Shown: piece after piece, positions 41,771-51,701 of the stretch
Layout: the number at the start of each line of letters is the position of its first letter
Position numbering within the stretch: position 1 is the first letter of the stretch
Origin: Syntrophus sp. (in: bacteria)
GTDB taxonomy: Bacteria; Desulfobacterota; Syntrophorhabdia; Syntrophorhabdales; Syntrophorhabdaceae
DNA length: 53,638 nt
Assembly (NCBI GenBank): GCA_013824835.1
Contig: PNOM01000009.1
Span: 1 to 53,638, forward strand
Direction of reading: 5' to 3'
The notes under the pieces: model-generated
Database searches by the model: none
The model's input: only the letters and a program-made list of their open reading frames with translations
Told to the model about the DNA's origin: nothing
Made by a program: the position numbers and the translations under genes

Positions 41771-41815
41771 GAAGCCGGAGGATAAGGCCGAGTTTCAGCC
41801 TTATCCTCCGGCTTC
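41771..41815. terminator. 18-bp perfect hairpin between convergent genes
   Basis: GAAGCCGGAGGATAAGGC (41771-41788) pairs perfectly with GCCTTATCCTCCGGCTTC (41798-41815), loop of nine. It lies between two convergent genes and overlaps the last two bases of the rodA stop region. There is no clear T-run, so bidirectional termination or 3'-end protection is likely but untested. Confidence 0.7.
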
Positions 41816-42920
41816 AGAACATATATCTTCGCATGTTAATGTTCAACAGAAGACCGACGGAAGCCAGAACAGACATTAATGAAGAACCGCCGTAGCTGAT
41901 AAAGGGCAGCGGAATACCCACAACAGGCGCAAGGTGTATCGCCATAAGCACATTGATGGTGAATTGGAGATAAATTATGGTAGTAACACCGAAGGCGATA
42001 ATTGAGCCCAGTTCATCATGGGCGTTCAAGGATATTTTGAGACATCTATAGATGAAGGTTAAAAAGAGAATAAAAAACACAATGGAGCCCACAAAACCCC
42101 ACTCCTCGCCAAAGACAGTAAAAATAAAGTCTGTATGATGCTCAGGGATGAACTGGAGTTTATGCTGGGTCCCTGCCATATACCCCTTGCCGAAAAATTT
42201 GCCTGAACCGATGGCAATCAATGCCTGCTTGGCATGGTACCCGAACCCCGCTGGGTCAGCATCAATATTAATGAAGCTGAGGACTCTCATTTTCTGATAA
42301 GGCTTCATGAGGTACCTCCAGACTATGAAAGGGGCTACTGCCCCGACAACGCCAAGAATTGCATAGGTTGATTTCTTGAGCCCTACAAACCAGAGCATGG
42401 CGAGACTGGTAAGGAGAATGATGATGCCCGTTCCGAGGTCAGGCTGTTTTACAATAAGGAAAAAGGGGATCAGGGTCCAGAGCATTGGGGCTGCAATGTC
42501 TTTGAGCCCCAGCGAAACACTTTCTCTCTTCTTCTGGTAAAGCATATTCGCAAGAAACAAAACCAGCACAGGTTTCATGAATTCCGACGGCTGCAGGCTG
42601 ATACCTGCGATGCTGATCCATCTCCGCGCCCCCCCTGCGGCCATGCCGATAATGATGACAAGGACAATGAGCGCAATGGCAGCCCAGTATAGCCACTTTG
42701 ATTGGTTGATGATAACACGGTAGTCAAAGTGAAGGATAACGAGGATCATTATAACGCCAATGGTAAAGGCCACAAGCTGTTTTACGATAAAATTGTATGA
42801 ACCGCTGTAAAAGGAACTCGTCGCGCTCACAAGATTAAGAATGCCGATGGCAAAGAGGGCCAAACCATTACAGATCAGTATCCAGTCAAGATGATAGAGT
42901 CTCCTCTTATCTATTCTCAT
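41814..42920 (-). CDS. rodA: RodA peptidoglycan glycosyltransferase (SEDS)
   Basis: A 368-residue SEDS protein with about ten transmembrane helices. Motifs are GARRWISIAGISLQPSEFMK, KQPDLGTGIIILLTSLAMLW, GKGYMAGTQHKLQFIPEHHT, DFIFTVFGEEWGFVG and the C-terminal PLPFISYGGSSLM. RodA polymerises glycan strands in the elongasome with PBP2. Start 42920 (MRIDKRRLYHLDW) has GGAGG nine bases upstream and overlaps the mrdA end by 14 bp; a longer frame to 43007 is rejected. Confidence 0.95.
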   Translation of the reverse strand: MRIDKRRLYHLDWILICNGLALFAIGILNLVSATSSFYSGSYNFIVKQLVAFTIGVIMILVILHFDYRVIINQSKWLYWAAIALIVLVIIIGMAAGGARRWISIAGISLQPSEFMKPVLVLFLANMLYQKKRESVSLGLKDIAAPMLWTLIPFFLIVKQPDLGTGIIILLTSLAMLWFVGLKKSTYAILGVVGAVAPFIVWRYLMKPYQKMRVLSFINIDADPAGFGYHAKQALIAIGSGKFFGKGYMAGTQHKLQFIPEHHTDFIFTVFGEEWGFVGSIVFFILFLTFIYRCLKISLNAHDELGSIIAFGVTTIIYLQFTINVLMAIHLAPVVGIPLPFISYGGSSLMSVLASVGLLLNINMRRYMF

Positions 42921-44715
42921 TTGTCTGCGCCTCCTTTGCCCCTGTGTTCGCTTTAAAAATAGTCTGCGTAATCGCCTTTGCGATAGGCGCTGATTCACTG
43001 CCTCCATGTCCCCCCTTTTCTACAAGGACTGATATGGCGACCGTTGGGTCTTCGGCAGGGGCATAGGCGATAAACCACGCATGATCACCAAGGTGTTTGC
43101 CCTTTTCAAGGGAACCTGCCTGGGCTGTTCCGGTCTTTCCGCTCATATTTATGTTCTGGACACGAGAGCTGTATGCCGTACCTCCCGGTTCATTCACCAC
43201 ACCCTTCATTCCCTCCCTCACTCTTGCAAAGGTGTCTTTTTTCATCTTTACGTTTGCTTTCATTACAGGTTCAAAGGTTTTGACTGTTTTCCCTTCAGGC
43301 GAGACAACCCTGTTCACAATCTGGGGTTTAAATGTGACGCCTTCGTTGGCAATAAATGCAGATAACTGGACAAGGTGTATCGGGGTAAGCCAGACTGCAC
43401 CCTGCCCTATTGCCACCGATACTGTCTCTCCTTCGTACCATGGCTGCTTATAGGTCTTCCGCTTCCACTCCGTAGAGGGGACAAGCCCGCGGATTTCACC
43501 GGGCAGGTCAATACCGGTTTTCGGCCCAAGACCGATCGCTTCACACATTTCATGAATCCTGTCTACGCCGAGCTTCAGGCCTACATTGTAGAAATAGACA
43601 TCGCAGGATTGGACGATGGCCTTGTGCACTGAAACGCTCCCGTGGCCGCCCTTTTTCCAGCATGCAAAGGAATGATTACCGAAGGAGAATGAACCCCTGC
43701 AGGAGAAACCTGTTTTATCATTAACAATTCCCAAATCCAATGCCTTTAAGGCAGGGACCATCTTAAAGGTTGAGCCTGGCGGATACCCCCCCTGAATAGC
43801 CTTGTTCATAAGGGGCTTTCCGGGATCAGCATTAATTGCCTTCAGATCCTGTTTCGAGATACCTGAAGTAAATTTGTTGGGATCAAAGGCCGGTCTGCTA
43901 ACAAGGGCAATCACTGCACCTGTTTTCGGGTCAAGGACTATGATCCCTCCCTTTTTATTCTCTAAAGCATTCTCAACAACCTGCTGTACATCCAGGTTTA
44001 CATTCAGATAAAGACTATTCCCCGGGATTGAGTCAATAACATCAAGGGTCCGCACCTCCCTGCCCATTGCATCAACTTCGACCCTCTTTTCGCCATCTAC
44101 CCCCCTCAGATAACCCTCATATGTCTTTTCCAGGCCATATTTACCGATATAGTCGCCAGGGGAGTAACTCTTGTTCTCCTTAATCTTCAGTTCCTCGCTG
44201 CTTATTTCCGACACGTAGCCGAGCATGTGGGCCATCATCTTGCCGTAGGGGTAATTCCTCTTCGGTTCAATCTGTATGCTCACGCCCGGAATATAGACCC
44301 TGTGGGCCTCGACCTTTGCAAGCTCGTCTTTCGTGACATCCGGTTTTATCTTTACAGGAAAGGAAGGGGGGAAACCGCTTGCCATCTTCAGCTTTTCCAG
44401 AATATCTTCTCTGTCAATGTTGAGGAGCTTCGCAAGACCGTCCACGGTCTGGCTGAAATCTTTTATATCTTCAGGAGTAATATAAAGATTGAACGAAGGT
44501 CGCGTGTCCGCCAACACCCTGCCCGATTTATCGAATATAACCCCCCTCGGGGCGATAACCTTTTTAACCCGTATGCGGTTCTGTTCAGACAGCCTTCTCA
44601 TTTCGCCGCCCCGCATAACCTGGAGATCCCATAACCTCAGAGAAAGGACCACCATGGTTACAATGAGGATCAGCCTGCACCATTTAAACTTCCATGGGAT
44701 GACTTTGTATTCCAT
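42907..44715 (-). CDS. mrdA: Penicillin-binding protein 2 transpeptidase
   Basis: A 602-residue class B PBP. A single N-terminal anchor (RLILIVTMVVLSLRLWDLQV), a dimerisation domain (about 50-230), then the transpeptidase with SxxK (GGYPPGSTFKMVPAL), SxN/SxD (VQSCDVYFYNVGLKL) and KTG (MSGKTGTAQAGS). It crosslinks the side wall in rod growth together with RodA. It follows mreD directly with no gap. Confidence 0.96.
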   Translation of the reverse strand: MEYKVIPWKFKWCRLILIVTMVVLSLRLWDLQVMRGGEMRRLSEQNRIRVKKVIAPRGVIFDKSGRVLADTRPSFNLYITPEDIKDFSQTVDGLAKLLNIDREDILEKLKMASGFPPSFPVKIKPDVTKDELAKVEAHRVYIPGVSIQIEPKRNYPYGKMMAHMLGYVSEISSEELKIKENKSYSPGDYIGKYGLEKTYEGYLRGVDGEKRVEVDAMGREVRTLDVIDSIPGNSLYLNVNLDVQQVVENALENKKGGIIVLDPKTGAVIALVSRPAFDPNKFTSGISKQDLKAINADPGKPLMNKAIQGGYPPGSTFKMVPALKALDLGIVNDKTGFSCRGSFSFGNHSFACWKKGGHGSVSVHKAIVQSCDVYFYNVGLKLGVDRIHEMCEAIGLGPKTGIDLPGEIRGLVPSTEWKRKTYKQPWYEGETVSVAIGQGAVWLTPIHLVQLSAFIANEGVTFKPQIVNRVVSPEGKTVKTFEPVMKANVKMKKDTFARVREGMKGVVNEPGGTAYSSRVQNINMSGKTGTAQAGSLEKGKHLGDHAWFIAYAPAEDPTVAISVLVEKGGHGGSESAPIAKAITQTIFKANTGAKEAQTNENR

Positions 44716-45207
44716 CTATTCCCTGCTTAAGAATCTCATGTTCAGGTATTCCAAAAAAGAGAACAGGAAGATCGAGAGAAAACCGGTAAAGATGGCATTC
44801 GGGAATGTATAGAGGATAATGTTGACAATGTTGCCCGTTTCTCCTTTTGAGAGCAAGGAAAGGGCCATGAAGAGAAAGGATTCAAGGATAACAAAACCGC
44901 TGCATATATAGGAAAAACTATATTTTGAATCTATATAAAGCTGTTTTTTCAGGAATGTTGCGATAATGAATACAGAGAGCTTGGTAAACAGTATGGAGCC
45001 CTGCGGTGCATTGGAAAGTATCTCCTGAAAAAGGGCAAGGATAAGGGTTGCGATAAGCCCTGCCTGAGGTCCCAGAAAGAGTGTTGTATAGATTATCAGA
45101 GGAATCCCGAAGTCCGGCTTGAAAAACTCTATGGGCAGAGCAGAGAGTATGGACGACTGGAAAATCGTTAAGCTTATCCCGATCAGCACATATACTGAAA
45201 ACCTCAT
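44716..45207 (-). CDS. mreD: MreD rod-shape membrane protein
   Basis: A 163-residue integral membrane protein with about five hydrophobic segments. The pattern is LSALPIEFFKPDFGIPLIIY, TLFLGPQAGLIATLILALFQ, EILSNAPQGSILFTK, then GNIVNIILYTFPNAIFTGFL, as in MreD. It overlaps mreC by four bases and directly abuts mrdA. Confidence 0.9.
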   Translation of the reverse strand: MRFSVYVLIGISLTIFQSSILSALPIEFFKPDFGIPLIIYTTLFLGPQAGLIATLILALFQEILSNAPQGSILFTKLSVFIIATFLKKQLYIDSKYSFSYICSGFVILESFLFMALSLLSKGETGNIVNIILYTFPNAIFTGFLSIFLFSFLEYLNMRFLSRE

Positions 45208-46007
45208 TGCTTCTTCACTATAAGGACTTCATCCAGTCTTTTAAAATTGTTGAAAGACATCACATCTACATCGGTAAAAATGCCCGCCTTGTTCCTGTTC
45301 ACCGTAATCACGATACCGGCCTGCAGACCCTTCGGGTATATGCCATCCTTTCCTGATGTCACAAGTTTGTCGCCGATTTCAATCTCATCGTTCTTGAGTA
45401 TATACTTCAACTTCAACGTATTCTGGCCAGTGCCTTCAAGCATTCCCCGTGTGTTTTTCCCTTCTATATACACATCTATTGAGGAATTAATATCGTTCAT
45501 TACCATAACCTTTGTGTGCCACTTGTTTATTTCTACTGTCTGGCCTACAAGCCCCTTCGCGGTCACAACGGGCATCTTTTCCCTGATGCCGCTATTCCTC
45601 CCTTTATCAATAATGATGCATTTAAACCAGTTCTTGATATCTTCCCCTACGACCCTTGCCGCTACCATGGTGTTTTTCTGCTGGTCCATAAGGTTCAGGA
45701 CAGCCTTGAGCCGCCTGTTTTCATTCTCTATTTCAAAAATCCGCTGATGATCGAGCTGGAGGGCTTCAAGCTTCGCTTTTAACTGAACATTTTCTTTCTT
45801 TGTACCTACAAGGTTTATATAGGAATTGAATATATGCCGGACAAGATCCGCGGGTTTTCCCATGAGTGAAAGGGCTGGACCCGTTACCTCTGAGACACCG
45901 CCCTTAATCCCCGAATATCCTTTTACAAGGAACGCGGTGTTGGTGAAAATAAGAAAAGAAACAATAAGGAGAAGAGCCGCAATAACTATAAATATAGTAT
46001 TTTTCAA
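45204..46007 (-). CDS. mreC: MreC rod-shape protein
   Basis: A 267-residue protein. A transmembrane helix (FIVIAALLLIVSFLIFTNTA) is followed by a coiled coil (VQLKAKLEALQLDHQRIFEI) and two beta domains with VVGEDIKNWFKCIIIDKGRN, IDVYIEGKNTRGMLEGTGQN and GDKLVTSGKDGIYPKGLQAG. MreC scaffolds the elongasome in the periplasm. It lies 12 bp after mreB. Confidence 0.95.
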   Translation of the reverse strand: MKNTIFIVIAALLLIVSFLIFTNTAFLVKGYSGIKGGVSEVTGPALSLMGKPADLVRHIFNSYINLVGTKKENVQLKAKLEALQLDHQRIFEIENENRRLKAVLNLMDQQKNTMVAARVVGEDIKNWFKCIIIDKGRNSGIREKMPVVTAKGLVGQTVEINKWHTKVMVMNDINSSIDVYIEGKNTRGMLEGTGQNTLKLKYILKNDEIEIGDKLVTSGKDGIYPKGLQAGIVITVNRNKAGIFTDVDVMSFNNFKRLDEVLIVKKQ

Positions 46008-46019
46008 TTCCCTGCTTTA

Positions 46020-47066
<1,047 letters not shown>

Positions 47067-47161
47067 TTATCCCCACTTTCGTAATTAAGATATTGAAAAA
47101 ACAGTCTTAATATACTATTTTAAGAAATCAAAATCAATATCAATAGCATCAAGGAGCGGTA

Positions 47162-48562
47162 ATGTTAAAATTTATGAGAAAGTATGCAACCGGCTACATG
47201 GTAAAAGCCATATTCGGACTGATTATCGTTGTCTTTATTTTCTGGGGGGTAGGCGGTTTAAAAGATGGAGATAAAACAGTGGCCGAGGTTGGCCCCTATT
47301 CGATATCAATGGCTGAATACCAGGAAACCTATAACAGGTCTCTCAATATGTACCGGTTAATCCTCAAGGACAAGCTGGACGAAAACACCCTGAAGGGACT
47401 CAAACTGAAAGAACGGACCATGGACGATCTCGTTGGCAGGTATCTTCTCCTTCTTAAGGCGAAGGAATTGGGACTCACCGTCTCCGACGAGGAATACCGT
47501 ACCTATCTTGACAGCATCGAGGCCTTTAAAAGTGATGGAAAATTTAACAAGAAACTTTTCTCCGAGGCATTGAAAAGAAACGGCATGGACCCCAATAGAT
47601 TCGAAGAATCCGAAAAAATAGCGATCCTGAATCAGAAGATGGTCAACCTGATTAAGGACAACGGGGTCATAATCAATGACGGGCAGGCGTGGAAAGGCTA
47701 TGTGAAGGCACGAGGTAAGGTTGATCTTGCCTATATGGTATTCGATCCCGCAGATTACAGGAAAAAGGTGGATGTGAGCGACAGGGAACTCCAGGATCTT
47801 TATGAAAAGGAAAAGGGGTCATATATAGGAGAAAACCGGTACCAACTGAAATATATAACCATTGATGAGAAGAGCTCAATAAAGGACGATGCAGCCTATC
47901 TTGATCTATTGAAGGCCAAGAGTCTTGAGGCATACGGAAAAGAAAAAAGCCTTACCGTGACAGACCTCGGCGACTTGAGGGAATCGGAAGTCCAGAAGAA
48001 ATTGAAAAATCTCAAACCCCAGGAATGGCTCAAGGGGCTGAAAAAGGGAGACATCTCCCTTCCCATAAGGGCTGATGGAAAATCCTACATATTTCAGGTA
48101 ACGGAACTTGAAACAGGGAAACCCTTTGACAAGGCCTCAGTAATAAAGGAACTGCGGGAAAAGGTCTCTGCTGAAAAGGCAAAGAGCCTGTCAAAAAAAG
48201 AGGCTGAGGAAGCGATACAGAAAAAGGCCTTCAATTCGAAAAAGGATACAGGGTTTCTGTCAAGGAGCGCTGGCGAAATACCGAAGATCGGCATAATCCC
48301 CCCTGAATATGCAGGATTCCTTACCCTTTCCAAAGACCGTCCCCTCTATGAAAAACCCGTTGAGATAGGAGGAAAATACTACGTCTTCTCCTTTAAGGAC
48401 GAAAAGGCCCCGGATGCGCAGGAGTGGGAAAAGGATAAGGCAGCATTCAAAAAATACATGATTCAAATGAATGGAGATGCGTTTTTCAAATCCTTCATGG
48501 AGGACCTGAAAAAGACGAGCAAAATCAAGATCAACTGGAAAGAGATCAATGTCGGCTCATAA
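47162..48562 (+). CDS. PpiD/SurA-like periplasmic chaperone
   Basis: A 466-residue membrane-anchored protein. The PpiD-type start (MLKFMRKYATGYMVKAIFGL, IIVVFIFWGVGGL) is followed by a SurA_N-like helical domain (about 40-180, VAEVGPYSISMAEYQETYNR). A central region (about 225-340) has YQLKYITIDEKSSI and GDISLPIRADGKSYIFQVTE, and there is a Lys-rich C-terminal helical domain. The usual parvulin HIL motif is not clear, so isomerase activity is doubtful. It probably helps outer-membrane proteins fold. GGAG precedes the ATG. Confidence 0.82.
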   Translation: MLKFMRKYATGYMVKAIFGLIIVVFIFWGVGGLKDGDKTVAEVGPYSISMAEYQETYNRSLNMYRLILKDKLDENTLKGLKLKERTMDDLVGRYLLLLKAKELGLTVSDEEYRTYLDSIEAFKSDGKFNKKLFSEALKRNGMDPNRFEESEKIAILNQKMVNLIKDNGVIINDGQAWKGYVKARGKVDLAYMVFDPADYRKKVDVSDRELQDLYEKEKGSYIGENRYQLKYITIDEKSSIKDDAAYLDLLKAKSLEAYGKEKSLTVTDLGDLRESEVQKKLKNLKPQEWLKGLKKGDISLPIRADGKSYIFQVTELETGKPFDKASVIKELREKVSAEKAKSLSKKEAEEAIQKKAFNSKKDTGFLSRSAGEIPKIGIIPPEYAGFLTLSKDRPLYEKPVEIGGKYYVFSFKDEKAPDAQEWEKDKAAFKKYMIQMNGDAFFKSFMEDLKKTSKIKINWKEINVGS

Positions 48563-48568
48563 TCACCA

Positions 48569-49564
48569 ATGATGATTCTTGGCATAGACACCTCCTGCGA
48601 CGACACCTCCGTTGCCGTAGTCGAGGATGGAAACAGGATATGCTCCAGTATTGTATCGAGCCAGGTTGACCTCCATAAGGCATTCGGGGGCGTAGTCCCT
48701 GAGATTGCATCGAGAAAACACGCAGAGCTGATTGACGGCATTTATCGGGAGGCCCTCAATGAGGCAGGCATTGCAGGCGGCGATATTGATTGTATATGTG
48801 TTACTGCAGGGCCTGGTTTGATAGGGTCTGTACTCGTAGGTCTATCCTTTGCCAAGGGGCTTGCCTTTGCCCTTGAGAAACCCCTTGTAGGGGTAAATCA
48901 CATTGAAGCCCATGCCATGAGCATCTTTCTTGAGCAGAAGATATCCTTTCCCTATATCGCCCTCGTCGTGTCAGGGGGGCACACAATCATCCTCCTCATG
49001 GAAGAGCCATGCAGCTTCAAGATTCTCGGCAGCACAAGGGACGATGCTGCTGGAGAGGCCCTTGACAAGATTGCAAAGCTCCTTGCTATAGGCTACCCGG
49101 GCGGCAATGTCATTGAGGAATATGCACAAAAAGGTCGAGGAAATTACGTTTCCTTCCCGAGACCCATGTCTGATGAGCCTCATTATGATTTCAGTTTCAG
49201 TGGTTTGAAGACATCGTTCATCAGTTACGTGAAGAAACACGAGGTAAGTGACGAGAATATAAATGATATATTAGCATCATTCCAGGAAGCAGTCTTTGAT
49301 GTCCTCTCCATGAAGACCATCAAGGCAGCGATGGGCTGCAAGATCGGGAGAATAGTGGTTGGAGGCGGTGTCGCATCAAACGGGAGATTACGGGAAGTGT
49401 TCCTGGAAAAGGGTGCCCGCCATGGTCTTGAGGTAATATTTTCGTCTCCCCGGTTCTGTACTGACAACGGGGCGATGATCGCAGCAACGGGATATTATTA
49501 CGTACAGAAGGGAATTACCTCCCCGTTGAATATCAGGGCCTTCTCGCGGATGACCCTCCACTAA
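48569..49564 (+). CDS. tsaD: TsaD, tRNA t6A threonylcarbamoyltransferase
   Basis: A 331-residue TsaD/Kae1/Gcp ASKHA-fold enzyme that transfers threonylcarbamoyl to A37 of ANN-decoding tRNAs. Motifs are ILGIDTSCDDTSVAVVE, NHIEAHAMSIFL (metal-binding H-x-E-x-H), VSGGHTIILLMEE, LGSTRDDAAGEALDKIAKLL, GYPGG and VVGGGVASNGRLRE. It begins 7 bp after the chaperone gene and ends 4 bp before rsmA. Confidence 0.97.
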   Translation: MMILGIDTSCDDTSVAVVEDGNRICSSIVSSQVDLHKAFGGVVPEIASRKHAELIDGIYREALNEAGIAGGDIDCICVTAGPGLIGSVLVGLSFAKGLAFALEKPLVGVNHIEAHAMSIFLEQKISFPYIALVVSGGHTIILLMEEPCSFKILGSTRDDAAGEALDKIAKLLAIGYPGGNVIEEYAQKGRGNYVSFPRPMSDEPHYDFSFSGLKTSFISYVKKHEVSDENINDILASFQEAVFDVLSMKTIKAAMGCKIGRIVVGGGVASNGRLREVFLEKGARHGLEVIFSSPRFCTDNGAMIAATGYYYVQKGITSPLNIRAFSRMTLH

Positions 49565-49567
49565 TCC

Positions 49568-50365
49568 ATGCTTAAGAAAAGCCTCTCCCAGCACCTCATA
49601 AAAGACAGGAATATTACAAACAAAATGGTGAGAACCACGGGCATAGACAGCACGGATGTTGTTGTTGAGGTAGGGGCAGGCCATGGGGACCTCACACGGT
49701 CCCTCTGCGAAAAGGCCGGCCTTGTATACGCCGTTGAACTTGACAGGACCTGTTCCGAATACCTTCTTCCCCTCGAAAGGGAGTATTCGAACCTAACCGT
49801 CATATTCGGCGATATCTTGAAGACCCCCCTTGCACCGTTCAAGGGGGCAAAAGACCTCAAGATTGTCGGGAATATCCCCTATCAGATTACTGCTCCAATA
49901 CTCTTTAAGATACTTGAAGAAAGGACTATAATTGAGAGCGCCTATCTGACCATGCAGAAGGAGATCGCTTTGAGAATTGTGAGCAAACCCTTTCTGAAGA
50001 CCTACGGTTCCTTATCAGCCGTCTGTCAGATGTTCTCCCGTGTAAAGGTTCTTTTCTTCATGAAACCAGGGCTTTTCGTGCCCCCCCCGAAGATAGAGAG
50101 CGCCTTCCTGTCCATGGAGATAAAGGAAGAAGAGAGGTATGGTGATAATGGGCTGATTGAGTTTATAAAGGCTTGCTTCCAGAACAAACGGAAGTATCTG
50201 AAATATGCCCTTTCCCGCCACATCGGCAATGAGCAGGTGGAAGCCCTATATAGCCGCATGGGTTTCCCCCTTTCCATACGGGCGGAAGAAATAGAACCCG
50301 GGACATATAAAGAGATGTATGAGGCGCTGAAGAAGATGCGTGAAAATGTGAAAGGTGAAAAGTAA
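49568..50365 (+). CDS. rsmA: RsmA/KsgA 16S rRNA dimethyladenosine transferase
   Basis: A 265-residue rRNA methyltransferase that dimethylates the two adjacent adenines of the helix 45 loop. Motifs are KKSLSQHLIKDRNITNKMV, the SAM-binding VVEVGAGHGDLTRSLCEKA, GDILKTPLAPF, GNIPYQITAPILFKILEE (NxPY), and FVPPPKIESAFL. It sits directly behind tsaD; start and length fit the family. Confidence 0.96.
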   Translation: MLKKSLSQHLIKDRNITNKMVRTTGIDSTDVVVEVGAGHGDLTRSLCEKAGLVYAVELDRTCSEYLLPLEREYSNLTVIFGDILKTPLAPFKGAKDLKIVGNIPYQITAPILFKILEERTIIESAYLTMQKEIALRIVSKPFLKTYGSLSAVCQMFSRVKVLFFMKPGLFVPPPKIESAFLSMEIKEEERYGDNGLIEFIKACFQNKRKYLKYALSRHIGNEQVEALYSRMGFPLSIRAEEIEPGTYKEMYEALKKMRENVKGEK

Positions 50366-50400
50366 TTCTAAATGGCTTTTAAAATGATACTAAACTTCAA

Positions 50401-50471
50401 TGTCATTGCGAGCGAAGCGAAGCAATCTCAATAACTTGGATTGCCGCGTCGCTACACTCCTCGCAATGACA
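50401..50471. repeat. REP-like element (GTCATTGCGAGC family), copy B
   Basis: The second copy of the palindrome at 27020-27089: TGTCATTGCGAGCGAAGC, AAGCAATCTC, GATTGCC and CTCCTCGCAATGACA. It is intergenic between rsmA and the dehydratase-family gene. Confidence 0.88.
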
Positions 50472-50500
50472 TATTAATGAGCTATGAGCGGAGTATTTGA

Positions 50501-51496
50501 ATGAATAAACTGATAGGCATTACCACAACCATACCCATGGAGGTCCTTTTCGCAGGGGGTTATACGCCCTGTGATCTCAATAACCTTTTTATTACCGATC
50601 AGACCCCCATGAGGTACATTGAAAGGGCTGAAAGGGACGGATTTCCCAAGAGCATGTGCAACTGGGTGAAGGGTATCTACGGCGTTATCATGGAAAAAGG
50701 CATCGATACCGTTGTTGCGGTAATGGAAGGCGATTGCAGCAACACCTTGGCCCTGTCGGAGATACTTCACTATAAAGGCATAAAAACCATACCCTTTTCA
50801 TACCCCTACGACAGGGATGGAACGGTCCTCAAAAGGGAGATGGAGAAGCTCATGATGGCCTTTTCAGTGGATGAGAAAAGGCTTCTGCAGGTGGAAAGGG
50901 AGATTGAAGGGGTAAGGGAGCAGCTTGCGAAGATAGACCGCATGACATGGGACCAGAAAGTCGTATCCGGGTACGAGAATCATCTCTGGCTTGTCCGTGC
51001 CTCCGATATGCTCGGAGATTACAGAAAATACGGTGAAATTGCGGCTGCGTTCATCGATGAAGCAAGCACAAGAGCGCCAACAGAGGGGATTAATATTGGC
51101 TATATTGGCGTACCGCCCATTCTCCTCGACCTCTATCCCTTTATAGAAAGCGTGGGAGGCCACGTAGTCTACAATGAGACACAGAGACAGTTTACCCTCC
51201 CTTTCTTCAATAAGGATAGAGTGGAAAGATATCTTCTCTACACGTACCCCTATGATGTCTTCTCCAGGGCAGAGGATATGAAAGCAGCGATCAGGGAGAG
51301 GCGGATCAAAGGCATCATCCACTATGTCCAGGCCTTCTGTTTCAGGATTATGGAGGATGTGATACTTCGGGAGACCCTTGGCGTACCGGTTGTTACTATA
51401 GAGGGCGACCTGCCAAGGCTCCTTGACACAAGGACAAAACTCCGGATCGAGGCATTCATAGAAATGCTCATGGGGAGAATTCATGGAAAGGATTAA
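50501..51496 (+). CDS. 2-hydroxyacyl-CoA dehydratase family D-component (HgdB-like) protein
   Basis: A 331-residue protein of the HgdB/FldB-like family: IGITTTIPMEVLFAGGYTPC near the start, SMCNWVKGIYGVIMEKGIDT, AVMEGDCSNTLALSEILHYK, then the long helical middle and C-terminal VQAFCFRIMEDVILRETLGV and EGDLPRLLDTRTKLRIEAF. The three Cys in the N-half and the CFR motif could hold an iron-sulfur cluster. True dehydratases have two such subunits and an activator, which are not nearby, so the substrate is unknown. It overlaps the DUF4911 gene by 14 bp. Confidence 0.85.
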   Translation: MNKLIGITTTIPMEVLFAGGYTPCDLNNLFITDQTPMRYIERAERDGFPKSMCNWVKGIYGVIMEKGIDTVVAVMEGDCSNTLALSEILHYKGIKTIPFSYPYDRDGTVLKREMEKLMMAFSVDEKRLLQVEREIEGVREQLAKIDRMTWDQKVVSGYENHLWLVRASDMLGDYRKYGEIAAAFIDEASTRAPTEGINIGYIGVPPILLDLYPFIESVGGHVVYNETQRQFTLPFFNKDRVERYLLYTYPYDVFSRAEDMKAAIRERRIKGIIHYVQAFCFRIMEDVILRETLGVPVVTIEGDLPRLLDTRTKLRIEAFIEMLMGRIHGKD

Positions 51497-51701
51497 GCGG
51501 TTTGTTATGAATAAAGAAGGGATAGGTTTCTTCAAGGCCATCCTCGAATCCTACGAAGATGTAGGGCTTTTTTCCGTTCTGGACGGCAAGATGGGCAAAA
51601 TTGAGGTCATATATCCCATTCATTTTGAGAAGGATATGGAGTCTATCATGAAGGATATGGCCCGGTACGGCATTGTATTTCAGGAGGATGAGCATGTTTG
51701 A
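51483..51701 (+). CDS. DUF4911 family protein
   Basis: A 72-residue protein with MERIKRFVMNKEGIGFFKAI, LESYEDVGLFSVLDGKMGKI and EVIYPIHFEKDMESIMKDMA, a small alpha/beta (ACT-like-sized) domain that I recall as DUF4911. The role is unknown. It overlaps the gene before by 14 bp and the tldD start by 8 bp, so all three are translated together. Confidence 0.8.
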   Translation: MERIKRFVMNKEGIGFFKAILESYEDVGLFSVLDGKMGKIEVIYPIHFEKDMESIMKDMARYGIVFQEDEHV